Shown in pieces: positions 1-7,101 of a stretch of DNA of 27,203 nt; the first letter of the stretch is position 1, and the number at the start of each line of letters is the position of its first letter. The notes below the pieces were generated by a model. It saw only the letters and a program-made list of their open reading frames with translations. It searched no databases and had not been told where the DNA came from. The stretch is from contig CAZAYL010000013.1 of NCBI GenBank assembly GCA_964489405.1, positions 1-27,203 on the forward strand, written 5' to 3'. The translations under genes and the position numbers were made by a program. This stretch comes from CAKVOD01 sp964489405 (GTDB lineage Bacteria; Bacillota; Clostridia; Christensenellales; UBA1242).

Positions 1-318
1 CGCCACGCGCCAGCACGGGGAAACCCCCGTCGCTAAAGGTGGCTACCGCTGTCAATGAGTATGGGTACGCCATAATGAAGCGGGTTGCCCTTCCGGGAGA
101 TTGCTACGTTGTCAAGGTATGGGCGTGTCCATATAAGCAGACGTACCTAATGTATTACATAGTGCGATAAGCAAACTTTGTGGCACAATACTCCATTGAC
201 TGCCTCGCAATGACGATGGGCGTGAGTGGCTTACCACAAAAATAAGGATTTTATTTTAATAAAAACAGCTTTTAAAAAAGCAAGTACAAGTACTCTCTTT
301 GGGTCATTCAGAGCGAAA

Positions 319-344
319 ATCAAACCCGCATTGTAGGGTTTGAT
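319..344. repeat. Perfect 9-bp inverted repeat inside an interspersed-repeat-like element
   Basis: ATCAAACCC (319-327) and GGGTTTGAT (336-344) are exact reverse complements around an 8-nt loop. Flanks are GGTCATTCAGAGCGAA (302-317) and GAAGCGTAGGAATCTCGCG (345-363). From general knowledge the flanks resemble the two halves of the TCATTC-GAGCGAA/GCGAAG-AATCTC repeats found between genes in many bacteria, here separated by the hairpin. No U-tract follows, so it is not an obvious terminator. Confidence 0.6.
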
Positions 345-359
345 GAAGCGTAGGAATCT

Positions 360-391
360 CGCGAACCGCGTGCCACGTGTGCGGTATCGCG
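360..391. repeat. GC-rich imperfect inverted repeat
   Basis: CGCG (360-363) plus ACCGC (365-369) pair with GCGGT (381-385) plus CGCG (388-391), giving 9 base pairs with a 1-by-2 internal bulge and an 11-nt loop. It directly abuts the repeat-like element ending near 363. There is no T-run after it. Confidence 0.5.
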
Positions 392-508
392 CCCACAAGC
401 CTGCCACGCGCCAGCAATATAAAAAAAGTATGCTTTTATACCCCCAATATTTTATTATACAATTATTTATTGAAAGACAAAAAAACTTTGCGTTTTTTGT
501 TTTTTTTA

Positions 509-528
509 TATAATTTTTGTGTTATAAT
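509..528 (+). promoter_or_regulatory. Candidate promoter of the 546 gene and hflX
   Basis: Two overlapping TATAAT hexamers lie at 509-514 and 523-528. The first has TTTGCG (487-492) 16 bp upstream; the second has only a weak TTGTTT (498-503) at 19 bp. A purine patch AAGG (534-537) precedes ATG 546. Which -10 is used cannot be told by eye. Confidence 0.45.
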
Positions 529-545
529 TATATAAGGTACGCAGT

Positions 546-1391
546 ATGGAGATTGGTAATAATAATCAAAAATTAGCAAATGGGCGTTCAATTGAGAAAC
601 AAATACTAGTTGTTTTTTCAAAAACTTTAGCAATCATATTCGTTTTAATTTTTGCGTTTGTGTTTTATGCCAGTATATTTTTTCCACAAAGTATGGCAAA
701 AATTACGAATAGTTTGGGAATGAAAAACGTTAGTTTGTATTATTCCAAAATGCAATATGGTCGCGATAAAAATATAAATTCATTATATATGGTCATTAAT
801 AAATCAATTGACTTAAAAAAATATGCAAACATTGAAAAATATTGCGAAAAATTATTTGCTATGCAAAATTATTATGATTTTATTTCATATGTCGAAACGC
901 AAAATATAAATGACGTTCTTTATGATAAAAATTCAAATGTCGATAAAATTAATATAATGATTAGTCTTTCAAATGAGGATATGTATCTAAAAAATAAATA
1001 TGTCGACACATTGATTCACAAGAATAAAGTCGAGCAAGCGTTTGAATTCGCAAAAAGCGACTTGCAAACACTTGATAGTGTGTTGACTTTGCAGTCGCGT
1101 TTACACTGGTGTTATAGCAATTTGTTTTTGCTGAATGACTTGCAATTTTTAGATGAATATCAACGCACTTTGATTGAAAAATATGTAAATAACGCCTATA
1201 ATTTATATAGTTCAACCGATTTCGACAATTTGAGCGGTGTCGATAGTTTCAATTATGTTGTTTTGGAAAACACGCTAAAGCGCAGTCTTAATGACCTATT
1301 GAAATTAAAGGATAAAAACATTGTTTTTGACAATTTGTCCTATGACGAAATAAATGATATGATAAAAGCACTGAATGGAGGTGAAGAGTGA
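546..1391 (+). CDS. Single-pass membrane-anchored protein of unknown function, coupled to hflX
   Basis: I do not recognise this 281-residue protein. Residues about 20-46 form one strongly hydrophobic helix, preceded by basic residues (R14, K18), so the large C-terminal part is predicted outside the membrane. That part (about 50-281) is predicted mostly helical, rich in Asn, Lys, Tyr and Leu, with stretches near 85-120 and 150-185 that loosely resemble TPR-type helix pairs. There is no signal-peptidase or lipobox motif. The start ATG has AAGG about 8 nt upstream. The stop TGA (1389-1391) overlaps the GTG start of hflX (1388-1390) as GTGA, so the two are translationally coupled and probably one operon. 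The coupling suggests linked expression with HflX, but no function can be inferred from sequence alone. Confidence 0.85.
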   Translation: MEIGNNNQKLANGRSIEKQILVVFSKTLAIIFVLIFAFVFYASIFFPQSMAKITNSLGMKNVSLYYSKMQYGRDKNINSLYMVINKSIDLKKYANIEKYCEKLFAMQNYYDFISYVETQNINDVLYDKNSNVDKINIMISLSNEDMYLKNKYVDTLIHKNKVEQAFEFAKSDLQTLDSVLTLQSRLHWCYSNLFLLNDLQFLDEYQRTLIEKYVNNAYNLYSSTDFDNLSGVDSFNYVVLENTLKRSLNDLLKLKDKNIVFDNLSYDEINDMIKALNGGEE

Positions 1392-2950
1392 TACTAGGGA
1401 GCATTGATAAACTAAAAAAAGTTGATTTGCAAACTTTGGAAGAACTAAAAGGCGAAAGGATGAATGAATTTGTAGATTTAGAATTAATTTCAAAAATCGC
1501 ACTTTTTTGCCAAAAATATAAAGTTGACATAGGCTTTACCTTAAACAAAGATAGGTGTGTGCAAGAAATTTTTGTCGGAAGCGACTATAAGTCTTTACTG
1601 CTTGACGACAAAGATAACTCACAAACTCCTCAAGGACGCCTTTTTAATGTAGTTTTTGCTAAAAAAACAAAAATAAACCCCATCGAACAAACGTTTTTGA
1701 GACGCAAACGGCTTGAATGTATTTGCAAAATTGCGTATTATGACAAATTTAATGGCGCCGAAATCGCACTGCTTGATATAAATGAAATGAAAACAATGAG
1801 CGTTGAATCAGTCGAATTTATCAATAAATATGGCGTTGAGCAAAAGATTGAAGATTGCTTGTCCAATTTTAAAGATTTTCGCAAAAAGGGTTTCGATACT
1901 GTAGGGGAACACGACCGTGCAATCATTGTCGGTGTTGGTAGGCGTGGCGAAGATATAGAAAAAGGGCTAAATGAACTTGAGAATCTTGCCAACTCCGCAG
2001 GAACTGAAGTAGTCGGAAGATTTTCTCAAACGCGCAAAGTCCCTGACAAAGCATATTATATAGGTGTTGGAAAACTTGACGAAATTCGTGAAGAAATTGC
2101 GCAAAAACAAGCAAATGTTGTCATTTTTGATGATGAACTCAGCGGGAATAAAATCAAGAATTTAGAAAACGAGCTTGAGGTAAAAATAACTGACAGAACC
2201 AACATAATTCTTGATATTTTTGCAAAGCGCGCTAATAGTAATGAAGGGCGTTTACAAGTCAATTTAGCAAGAATGAAATATAATTTTTCACGCATTCCTG
2301 CTTTCCAAAATGCTGAAAATAAAGGACTTGGGATGCGCGGAGCAGGTGAAACAAAAATGGAGCTTAATCGCAGAGTTCTAAAAAATAAGATGTTCGCAAT
2401 TGAAAATCAAATAAAAGAGATTAAATCACAAAGACAAATTAGGCGTTTGCGCAGGAAAAATAATTCCGAGAAAGTTGTATCCTTGGTTGGTTACACCAAC
2501 GCTGGTAAAAGTACATTGCTCAACAAAATGACTGACGCACAAGTTTTTGCAGAGGATATGCTCTTTGCAACGCTAGATACAACAACGCGCGAATGTTATC
2601 TTGACCCAAATTGCAAGGTTTTGTTGACTGACACAGTCGGTTTTATCGATAAGTTGCCACACGAATTTGTCGATGCATTTTCAGCCACCCTTGAGGAGTC
2701 AATTGAAGCAGATTTGATATTGATAGTTGTCGATATTTCCGACCCTGATGTGCAAAGAAAATATGATGTTGTTATTGATACATTGACAAAAATTAAAGCT
2801 AATGAGATAAAAAGCATTGTGTTGTTAAATAAAAGTGATGCGAAATCTACATACAAATTAAATACGAATAGGCAGACTATTGAAATTTCAGCAAAAAGTG
2901 GAGAGGGTATTCCACAACTTAAGAAAGAAATTAAAAGAATTTTGTTCTAA
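1388..2950 (+). CDS. hflX: GTPase HflX, ribosome splitting/rescue factor, long N-terminal form
   Basis: HflX is a GTPase that binds the 50S subunit and splits stalled or stressed ribosomes. The protein has 520 residues. The HflX-specific domain spans about 175-350, including VVGRFSQTRKVPDKAYYIG and GMRGAGETK. The GTPase domain follows: P-loop GYTNAGKS (about 368-375), DTVGF (415-419), NKSD (482-485) and SAKSGEG (about 501-507). Residues 1-170 are an N-terminal extension absent from the roughly 420-residue Bacillus form; long forms are known in Clostridia. Translation starts at GTG 1388, supported by GGAGGTGA at 1377-1384 and by the overlap with the upstream stop; no later in-frame start fits as well. 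The gene ends in a bidirectional terminator. Identification is firm; the role of the extension is not known to me. Confidence 0.97.
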   Translation: MILGSIDKLKKVDLQTLEELKGERMNEFVDLELISKIALFCQKYKVDIGFTLNKDRCVQEIFVGSDYKSLLLDDKDNSQTPQGRLFNVVFAKKTKINPIEQTFLRRKRLECICKIAYYDKFNGAEIALLDINEMKTMSVESVEFINKYGVEQKIEDCLSNFKDFRKKGFDTVGEHDRAIIVGVGRRGEDIEKGLNELENLANSAGTEVVGRFSQTRKVPDKAYYIGVGKLDEIREEIAQKQANVVIFDDELSGNKIKNLENELEVKITDRTNIILDIFAKRANSNEGRLQVNLARMKYNFSRIPAFQNAENKGLGMRGAGETKMELNRRVLKNKMFAIENQIKEIKSQRQIRRLRRKNNSEKVVSLVGYTNAGKSTLLNKMTDAQVFAEDMLFATLDTTTRECYLDPNCKVLLTDTVGFIDKLPHEFVDAFSATLEESIEADLILIVVDISDPDVQRKYDVVIDTLTKIKANEIKSIVLLNKSDAKSTYKLNTNRQTIEISAKSGEGIPQLKKEIKRILF

Positions 2951-2981
2951 ATTAAAAAAACGAAAAAGTGCATTTTGTGAT

Positions 2982-3010
2982 GTATAATTTTATTGCAATA
3001 CAAATTATAC
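2982..3010. repeat. AT-rich perfect inverted repeat between hflX and its terminator
   Basis: GTATAATTT (2982-2990) and AAATTATAC (3002-3010) are exact reverse complements. The intervening bases are themselves the palindrome TATTGCAATA plus C, so the whole 29 bp is nearly a perfect palindrome. It could be a protein-binding site or a weak RNA hairpin. No gene start follows directly, so it is not assigned a function. Confidence 0.4.
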
Positions 3011-3044
3011 TACTATGATTGCAAAGAATTATTAAAGTACATAT

Positions 3045-3097
3045 AAAAAGGCGCGAAAGAAAGCAATCCGTAAGGTTATCTTTATTCGCGCCTTTTT
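3045..3097. terminator. Bidirectional terminator between hflX and the Cys-rich miniprotein
   Basis: AAAAAGGCGCGAA (3045-3057) pairs perfectly with TTCGCGCCTTTTT (3085-3097). The T-run serves hflX on plus, and the A-run on the left becomes a T-run for the convergent minus-strand gene. The 27-nt interior holds a degenerate second stem that starts AAAGCAATCC (3060-3069), the same ten bases that form the stem at 6976-6985. Confidence 0.85.
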
Positions 3098-3149
3098 TAA
3101 TGGAACAAACTTATTTTTTTGAAATTAAGCAAAATTGCAAACAATTGAA

Positions 3150-3413
3150 TTATTTACAAAAAGATTTACCTTTGCAAAAGCAACAAATAAACATCAAAAG
3201 AATAAGTAAAGTGCAAAGGTCAATTCCGCAGTTAAATATTCCGCAATTGAATAGAACATACAAAACAACTAAGTAGATTAAGACCTTGCAACTTGAAGTT
3301 CCCCCAAGATTAAATTTGCAACCACAGCCCCCATTGCCACCAAAGCAGTTATTATTGCTATAGTTGTTATTCCCACAACCGCAGTTGCAGTTTTCTCCAA
3401 ACATTCCGTTCAT
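3150..3413 (-). CDS. Small Cys/Gly/Asn-rich membrane protein, unknown
   Basis: This 87-residue protein contains 14 cysteines. The N-terminal third is Gly/Asn/Cys-rich (CNCGCG, runs of Asn, GGNGGCGC). Residues about 43-60 and 66-80 are hydrophobic and could form two membrane helices, linked by the repeated motif FNCGI(F/D). It is judged real because AAAGGAGG stands 8 nt before the ATG on the minus strand and because it shares a perfect bidirectional terminator with hflX. The composition recalls small Gly- and Cys-rich sporulation or coat-associated proteins of Firmicutes such as the YjcZ type, but there is no clear homology. Metal binding or disulfide cross-linking is an inference from Cys content only. 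An overlapping plus-strand frame (3019-3276) is basic and Gln-rich, lacks a ribosome site and is not accepted. Confidence 0.72.
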   Translation of the reverse strand: MNGMFGENCNCGCGNNNYSNNNCFGGNGGCGCKFNLGGTSSCKVLIYLVVLYVLFNCGIFNCGIDLCTLLILLMFICCFCKGKSFCK

Positions 3414-3832
3414 TAATTTGTCCTCCTTTGTGCAGATTGTGTTTCTGCTGTAATGAATTATGTATTTTCATTAGTGTTTTTTCCCTACACTGCCATAATA
3501 TGACTAATAGTTTCATAAAGTTACAAAAATTCCATTAAAATCCCATAAAAAAAATACATAATTACCAAAATTTAGTAAAAAATAAAGAACCATTGCAAGC
3601 AATGAGCAATGTGAGAGGCTGATAAATATTGCAAAAATATTGAAATGATAATTTAAAACCATTTATTATGTAAAAAAGTTGTCAAACATTGGCATTTAGT
3701 AAAAAAAAATAAATATTTTTGCAATATTAATATGATTTTGATTGACAAAAATCTGAATATAGTGTAAACTATAAAAAGTTGCTAACTTTGTGTTAGATAA
3801 TTTTAATTAATAGTGAATTTAAGGAGACTAAT
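3414..3832. other. Divergent AT-rich intergenic region
   Basis: This 419-bp gap separates the minus-strand Cys-rich miniprotein from the plus-strand surface protein. Only the plus-strand promoter (3742-3770) is clear. For the minus gene a weak candidate is TTGTAA (complement of 3521-3526) with TCATAT (complement of 3499-3504) at 16 bp. The phrase TTTAGTAAAAAA occurs twice (near 3570 and 3697), and a short inverted repeat CATTGC-AAG-CAATG lies near 3592-3604. No RNA gene or further coding region was recognised. Confidence 0.6.
3742..3770 (+). promoter_or_regulatory. SigA-type promoter of the surface protein gene
   Basis: TTGACA (3742-3747) and TAAACT (3765-3770) are separated by 17 bp. Transcription would begin near 3777, giving a leader of about 55 nt with a small hairpin CTAAC-TTTGT-GTTAG (3782-3796) and AAGGAG (3821-3826) before ATG 3833. 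Confidence 0.75.
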
Positions 3833-6800
3833 ATGCAAAATCACAAAACAAATTCTATGTTTAAGTTTGTTGTTACTGCAATTTTATCATTAATGCTTTT
3901 GTTTAGTTTTGTTTTGCCATCAAGCGTTTTTATGGCAAATATTGCTAAATATGAAAGCGTGAGTTTGAAAGCGGATGCATCAAACGAAATCACAGTTTCT
4001 GGACTCAAAAAGTCTTATAAATTGGGCGACACAGTGACCGTTCCAAGCGTGAGTGGAGCTGTTCGCACTGTCAAAGACCCTAGGAATGAAGAAGTTACGC
4101 TTGATGGCGACACATTTGTTGCAGATGTAGCGGGCGATTATGTGGTTGTTTATGAGAAAGGCGATACCACAACAGGGGAAATTTTTATAAATGTTAAGGC
4201 AACTACGCCATCATTTAACTTCGAAACGAATTCTAAAAACATCATTCCTAACGAGATTTCAACAGGGACGACAGTTACTTTCCCAAATCCTGAAATTTTG
4301 GATGATGAGGATGAAAAGATTGATGGCGCAAAAGCTACAATTACAATCAAGAAAGCTGGCGATAGCACCCCAATTACAACTACAAAGTCAGGAGACATTG
4401 AGTCGTACAAGTTCGCATCTAGTGGCGTGTATTCGGTAACATATTCATATAAAGCAATAGGGATGAATCAAATCACAAAGCAATATTCAATTGAGGTTAC
4501 AGATAATTTTGAACAAGATGTTGATTTGACATACACGCTTGACGGAACAATGCCGACAACAATGATTCAAGGCGTTGAGACCGAACTTCCGAGAGTTATT
4601 GGTAAAGATAAGAACCAAAACAATGCAACGGTTAATGTCTATACTACAGTAACCGCTGAACATCTTGAAGAGAATGGGGAATATACTCCAGAAGTTGTTA
4701 GTGATTTTAAGTTTACTCCTTCAAAATCTGGAACATATAGAATTAAATATACAGTTGAAGATTTTTATGGCAATAAAGTAGAAAATTACTATCAAGCAAT
4801 TGAAAATGTAAGAGATTCAAAAGCCCCAACTATTAAAATTGTAGAAGATTATGCAGTCGAAACAGATGGGACTTTGAGTGAAGCTACAATTACATCGCTC
4901 AAAGACGCGAAAGACATTAGCAGTAAGATTCCATCGATTGTTGCAGTTGGCACAGAAGTTGCTTTGCCTGCAATTTACGCTGTAGACAATGTTGCTGAAT
5001 ACAAAGATTTGACACTTAGACGACTCATCAAAAGTGGTTCTGACCAAATCGCAAATCTTGACGACACATCAGTCGAAGCATACAAAGACAACAAAAAGAA
5101 TGCAACAGTTAAATACACATTTGACAAAGCAGGAACATATACAATCATTTACAAAGCTTCTGACAAAACTCCAAACACCACATCAGACAGTCTTTATAGT
5201 TTTACAATTGTTGTAAAAGATGCCGTAAATGACACAATTGCACCAACAATTACTGTAAAAGATTTTATCAAGGATGAGAACGGAATAACAATTGATGAAG
5301 TCAAAGCAGGACAAAAAATTAGAATTGTTAAACCAACGGTTGTTGACTATGCAGATCCATCTGATCCAAGCAACAAAGACGTAGTCGATACACGACCAAC
5401 ACTCAAAGTGTATGCTCAAATCGGAAGTGAAGAACCAAAGGAACTTGAGCTCAGCGAAGATGGAACGTATTATGAATACACGGTTTCTGAAACACCAAGC
5501 GCAAGCACAATCCAAATTAAATATGTGGCTGAGGATTGTAATGGCAATCGTGGCAATGGTACAGTGGCTGAGGGGTTAATTAAAACTATCGAAATCGTTG
5601 ACGCGAATGAAACTGTAATTCCGATAATCACTAACGAGTTTACTGCAGACGCAATGAGCGACTATCTTCAATATAAAGAAATTAGTATTAATAGTGACAG
5701 TAAAATTACGGTTACTGATACAGCCGATAGAAATGTTCAACTTGACATCCTTGTAACATACGGTGGACAAAAAGTAGAATTGGATAAATTCAAGACATTG
5801 CGTACAAAAGATGGCGCAAGCGGGTCAATATTGACTGTTGAAGAAGCGAAATTTACTCCAAATCGTGCTGGGGAATACGTAATCAACTATATTGCATATG
5901 ACCACAGCGGGAATTACTCAGTCAAGAGCACAAAAATTACAGTTGCTTCACAAGCAACTCCAATAATAGCAGTTAGCGATTATGAATCAGAAATGCAACT
6001 TGGAAGTTTTTATATTCCAAAAGCAAATGTTTATGTTGACGGCAAAATTGATGAGAGCGCAACATTGAAAACTTATGTTGAAGGCGACGTGAATAGAATT
6101 GGAACAGTCAAAATCACATACAAAGGGGCAACTTTGGCAGGTAAAGAAGCTGAAGACGTGGTAATTACAATCACAATCAAAGATAACGTTGCTCCAGTGT
6201 TAATTGTTGATGGCGAAGTCCCAATGTATGCAAATCTTGAAAAAGATGAAACAGACACAACTAAATACAAAGAAATTAGCGTTCCAGGGTTCTCAGCAAC
6301 AGATGATGGTTCAAAAGTTGACCCTTCAAAGTATTCAATAACTATTAAAGGTAAAAACGGCGAGGAATTGAAAAAGGTTGAGGGTACTGCAAAAGGGACG
6401 TCATTTAGACCAACAGGTGACGGCAAATATACAGTTATCTATTCTGCAACTGACCGCGCTGGAAATACTCAGACTGAATCTTATACAATTGCAGTTGGCG
6501 ACGTGATTAAACCAACGCTTACGATTGAAGCTGGAAGCGAACCAACTACAAAGGCAACATTAAAAAATGGCAAATACTCATTGAAAGTCGATGCAAGTAA
6601 AATCAAAATTGTTGACAAAGAAGAAACATTGTCAAATGACTCATATTTGACTGTGGTCGTTAAAAATGCATCAGGCGAAACAATTGAGGCCGATGAAGAC
6701 ACGAAATATGTGTTCACATTGTCAGAAGCTGGCAAATACACAGTGACAATTACTGCTAAAGACAAAGCAAGCAATGAAACAGTGAAAACGTACACAGTTG

Positions 6801-6970
6801 ATGTATCAGCAGAAGAAAATAAAGCGTCTACTGCAACCGAGGTGTTCGGTACAGTATTACTTGTCCTTTCGATTCTTGTGTTGCTTGGGGTGGTAATCTA
6901 CTTTGTTAAACCAACACCAAAGAGCAAAAAAGACAAAAAGAAAGATATCGAAGTTAAAGATGAAAAATAA
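3833..6970 (+). CDS. Cell-surface protein with tandem Ig-like repeats and C-terminal membrane anchor
   Basis: The 1045-residue product starts with a basic segment and hydrophobic helix (about 10-35), a signal peptide or N-terminal anchor. Residues about 50-995 are a chain of roughly eight or nine beta-rich modules of 80-120 residues. Module ends share the pattern (A/S/D)G(T/K/E)Y-x-(I/V)-x-Y-x-(A/V)-x-D-x-x-GN, as in AGEYVINYIAYDHSGN (about 679-694) and DGKYTVIYSATDRAGN (863-878), commonly followed by xxAPTI/xxKPTL linkers. This fits bacterial Ig/cadherin-like families that bridge cells to surfaces or polymers. One membrane helix (about 1004-1025) is followed by a Lys/Asp-rich tail of 20 residues. 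There is no LPXTG, so sortase anchoring is unlikely. No catalytic domain is seen. It is monocistronic, with its own promoter and terminator. An adhesin or structural role is inferred. Confidence 0.85.
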   Translation: MQNHKTNSMFKFVVTAILSLMLLFSFVLPSSVFMANIAKYESVSLKADASNEITVSGLKKSYKLGDTVTVPSVSGAVRTVKDPRNEEVTLDGDTFVADVAGDYVVVYEKGDTTTGEIFINVKATTPSFNFETNSKNIIPNEISTGTTVTFPNPEILDDEDEKIDGAKATITIKKAGDSTPITTTKSGDIESYKFASSGVYSVTYSYKAIGMNQITKQYSIEVTDNFEQDVDLTYTLDGTMPTTMIQGVETELPRVIGKDKNQNNATVNVYTTVTAEHLEENGEYTPEVVSDFKFTPSKSGTYRIKYTVEDFYGNKVENYYQAIENVRDSKAPTIKIVEDYAVETDGTLSEATITSLKDAKDISSKIPSIVAVGTEVALPAIYAVDNVAEYKDLTLRRLIKSGSDQIANLDDTSVEAYKDNKKNATVKYTFDKAGTYTIIYKASDKTPNTTSDSLYSFTIVVKDAVNDTIAPTITVKDFIKDENGITIDEVKAGQKIRIVKPTVVDYADPSDPSNKDVVDTRPTLKVYAQIGSEEPKELELSEDGTYYEYTVSETPSASTIQIKYVAEDCNGNRGNGTVAEGLIKTIEIVDANETVIPIITNEFTADAMSDYLQYKEISINSDSKITVTDTADRNVQLDILVTYGGQKVELDKFKTLRTKDGASGSILTVEEAKFTPNRAGEYVINYIAYDHSGNYSVKSTKITVASQATPIIAVSDYESEMQLGSFYIPKANVYVDGKIDESATLKTYVEGDVNRIGTVKITYKGATLAGKEAEDVVITITIKDNVAPVLIVDGEVPMYANLEKDETDTTKYKEISVPGFSATDDGSKVDPSKYSITIKGKNGEELKKVEGTAKGTSFRPTGDGKYTVIYSATDRAGNTQTESYTIAVGDVIKPTLTIEAGSEPTTKATLKNGKYSLKVDASKIKIVDKEETLSNDSYLTVVVKNASGETIEADEDTKYVFTLSEAGKYTVTITAKDKASNETVKTYTVDVSAEENKASTATEVFGTVLLVLSILVLLGVVIYFVKPTPKSKKDKKKDIEVKDEK

Positions 6971-6975
6971 TTAAC

Positions 6976-7001
6976 AAAGCAATCCATTCGGATTGCTTTT
7001 T
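6976..7001 (+). terminator. Rho-independent terminator of the surface protein gene
   Basis: AAAGCAATCC (6976-6985), loop ATTC, GGATTGCTTT (6990-6999), followed by TT. The stem is a perfect 10 bp and starts 6 nt after the stop codon. Confidence 0.92.
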
Positions 7002-7051
7002 ATATGTAAGATAATGATTTATTTTATGATTGGTAGAATCTAAAAGGCTTG

Positions 7052-7080
7052 TTGACTTTGTATCGCATTTTTGGTATAAT
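7052..7080 (+). promoter_or_regulatory. Near-consensus SigA promoter of the S41-like peptidase
   Basis: TTGACT (7052-7057), 17-bp spacer, TATAAT (7075-7080). The predicted start is near 7087, leaving a leader of about 15 nt that contains GAGG (7093-7096) before ATG 7102. Confidence 0.88.
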
Positions 7081-7101
7081 AACATAAATTGTGAGGAATA
7101 A

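Larger units (their letters stand above)
2..416. repeat. 14-bp exact direct repeat, copies 401 bp apart
   Basis: GCCACGCGCCAGCA occurs at 2-15 and again at 403-416. Identity ends on both sides of each copy (c/t to the left, c/a to the right). A third partial match, GCCACG, lies at 372-377. The two copies bracket nearly all the GC-rich sequence. They could be a target-site duplication or units of a dispersed repeat. No terminal inverted repeats were found inside them, so a transposon reading is not supported. Confidence 0.6.
1..545. other. Gene-free left-end island: GC-rich repeat-like DNA then AT-rich promoter region
   Basis: No convincing coding region is seen here. Bases 1-240 hold 127 G+C (about 53%), far above the AT-rich DNA that follows. 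The stretch contains a 14-bp direct repeat (2-15 and 403-416), several inverted repeats (15-30, 319-344, 360-391), and pieces resembling a widespread bacterial interspersed repeat (97-108, 203-215, 304-360). From 417 the DNA becomes AT-rich and leads into the promoter of the gene at 546. I read the island as a non-coding repeat element or its remains at a contig edge; its function is unknown. Confidence 0.7.

Noticed and set aside
1..420. Transposon or insertion sequence reading of the left island
   Set aside because: No transposase frame and no terminal inverted repeats could be found inside the 14-bp direct repeats.
3019..3276. 85-codon plus-strand frame, basic and Gln-rich
   Set aside because: It runs through the terminator hairpin, starts without a ribosome site and lies antisense to the better-supported Cys-rich gene.
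6073..6795. Long minus-strand frames inside the surface protein gene
   Set aside because: Antisense shadows of the Ig-repeat gene; Ser/Thr/Val-rich because of its codon pattern, with no ribosome sites.
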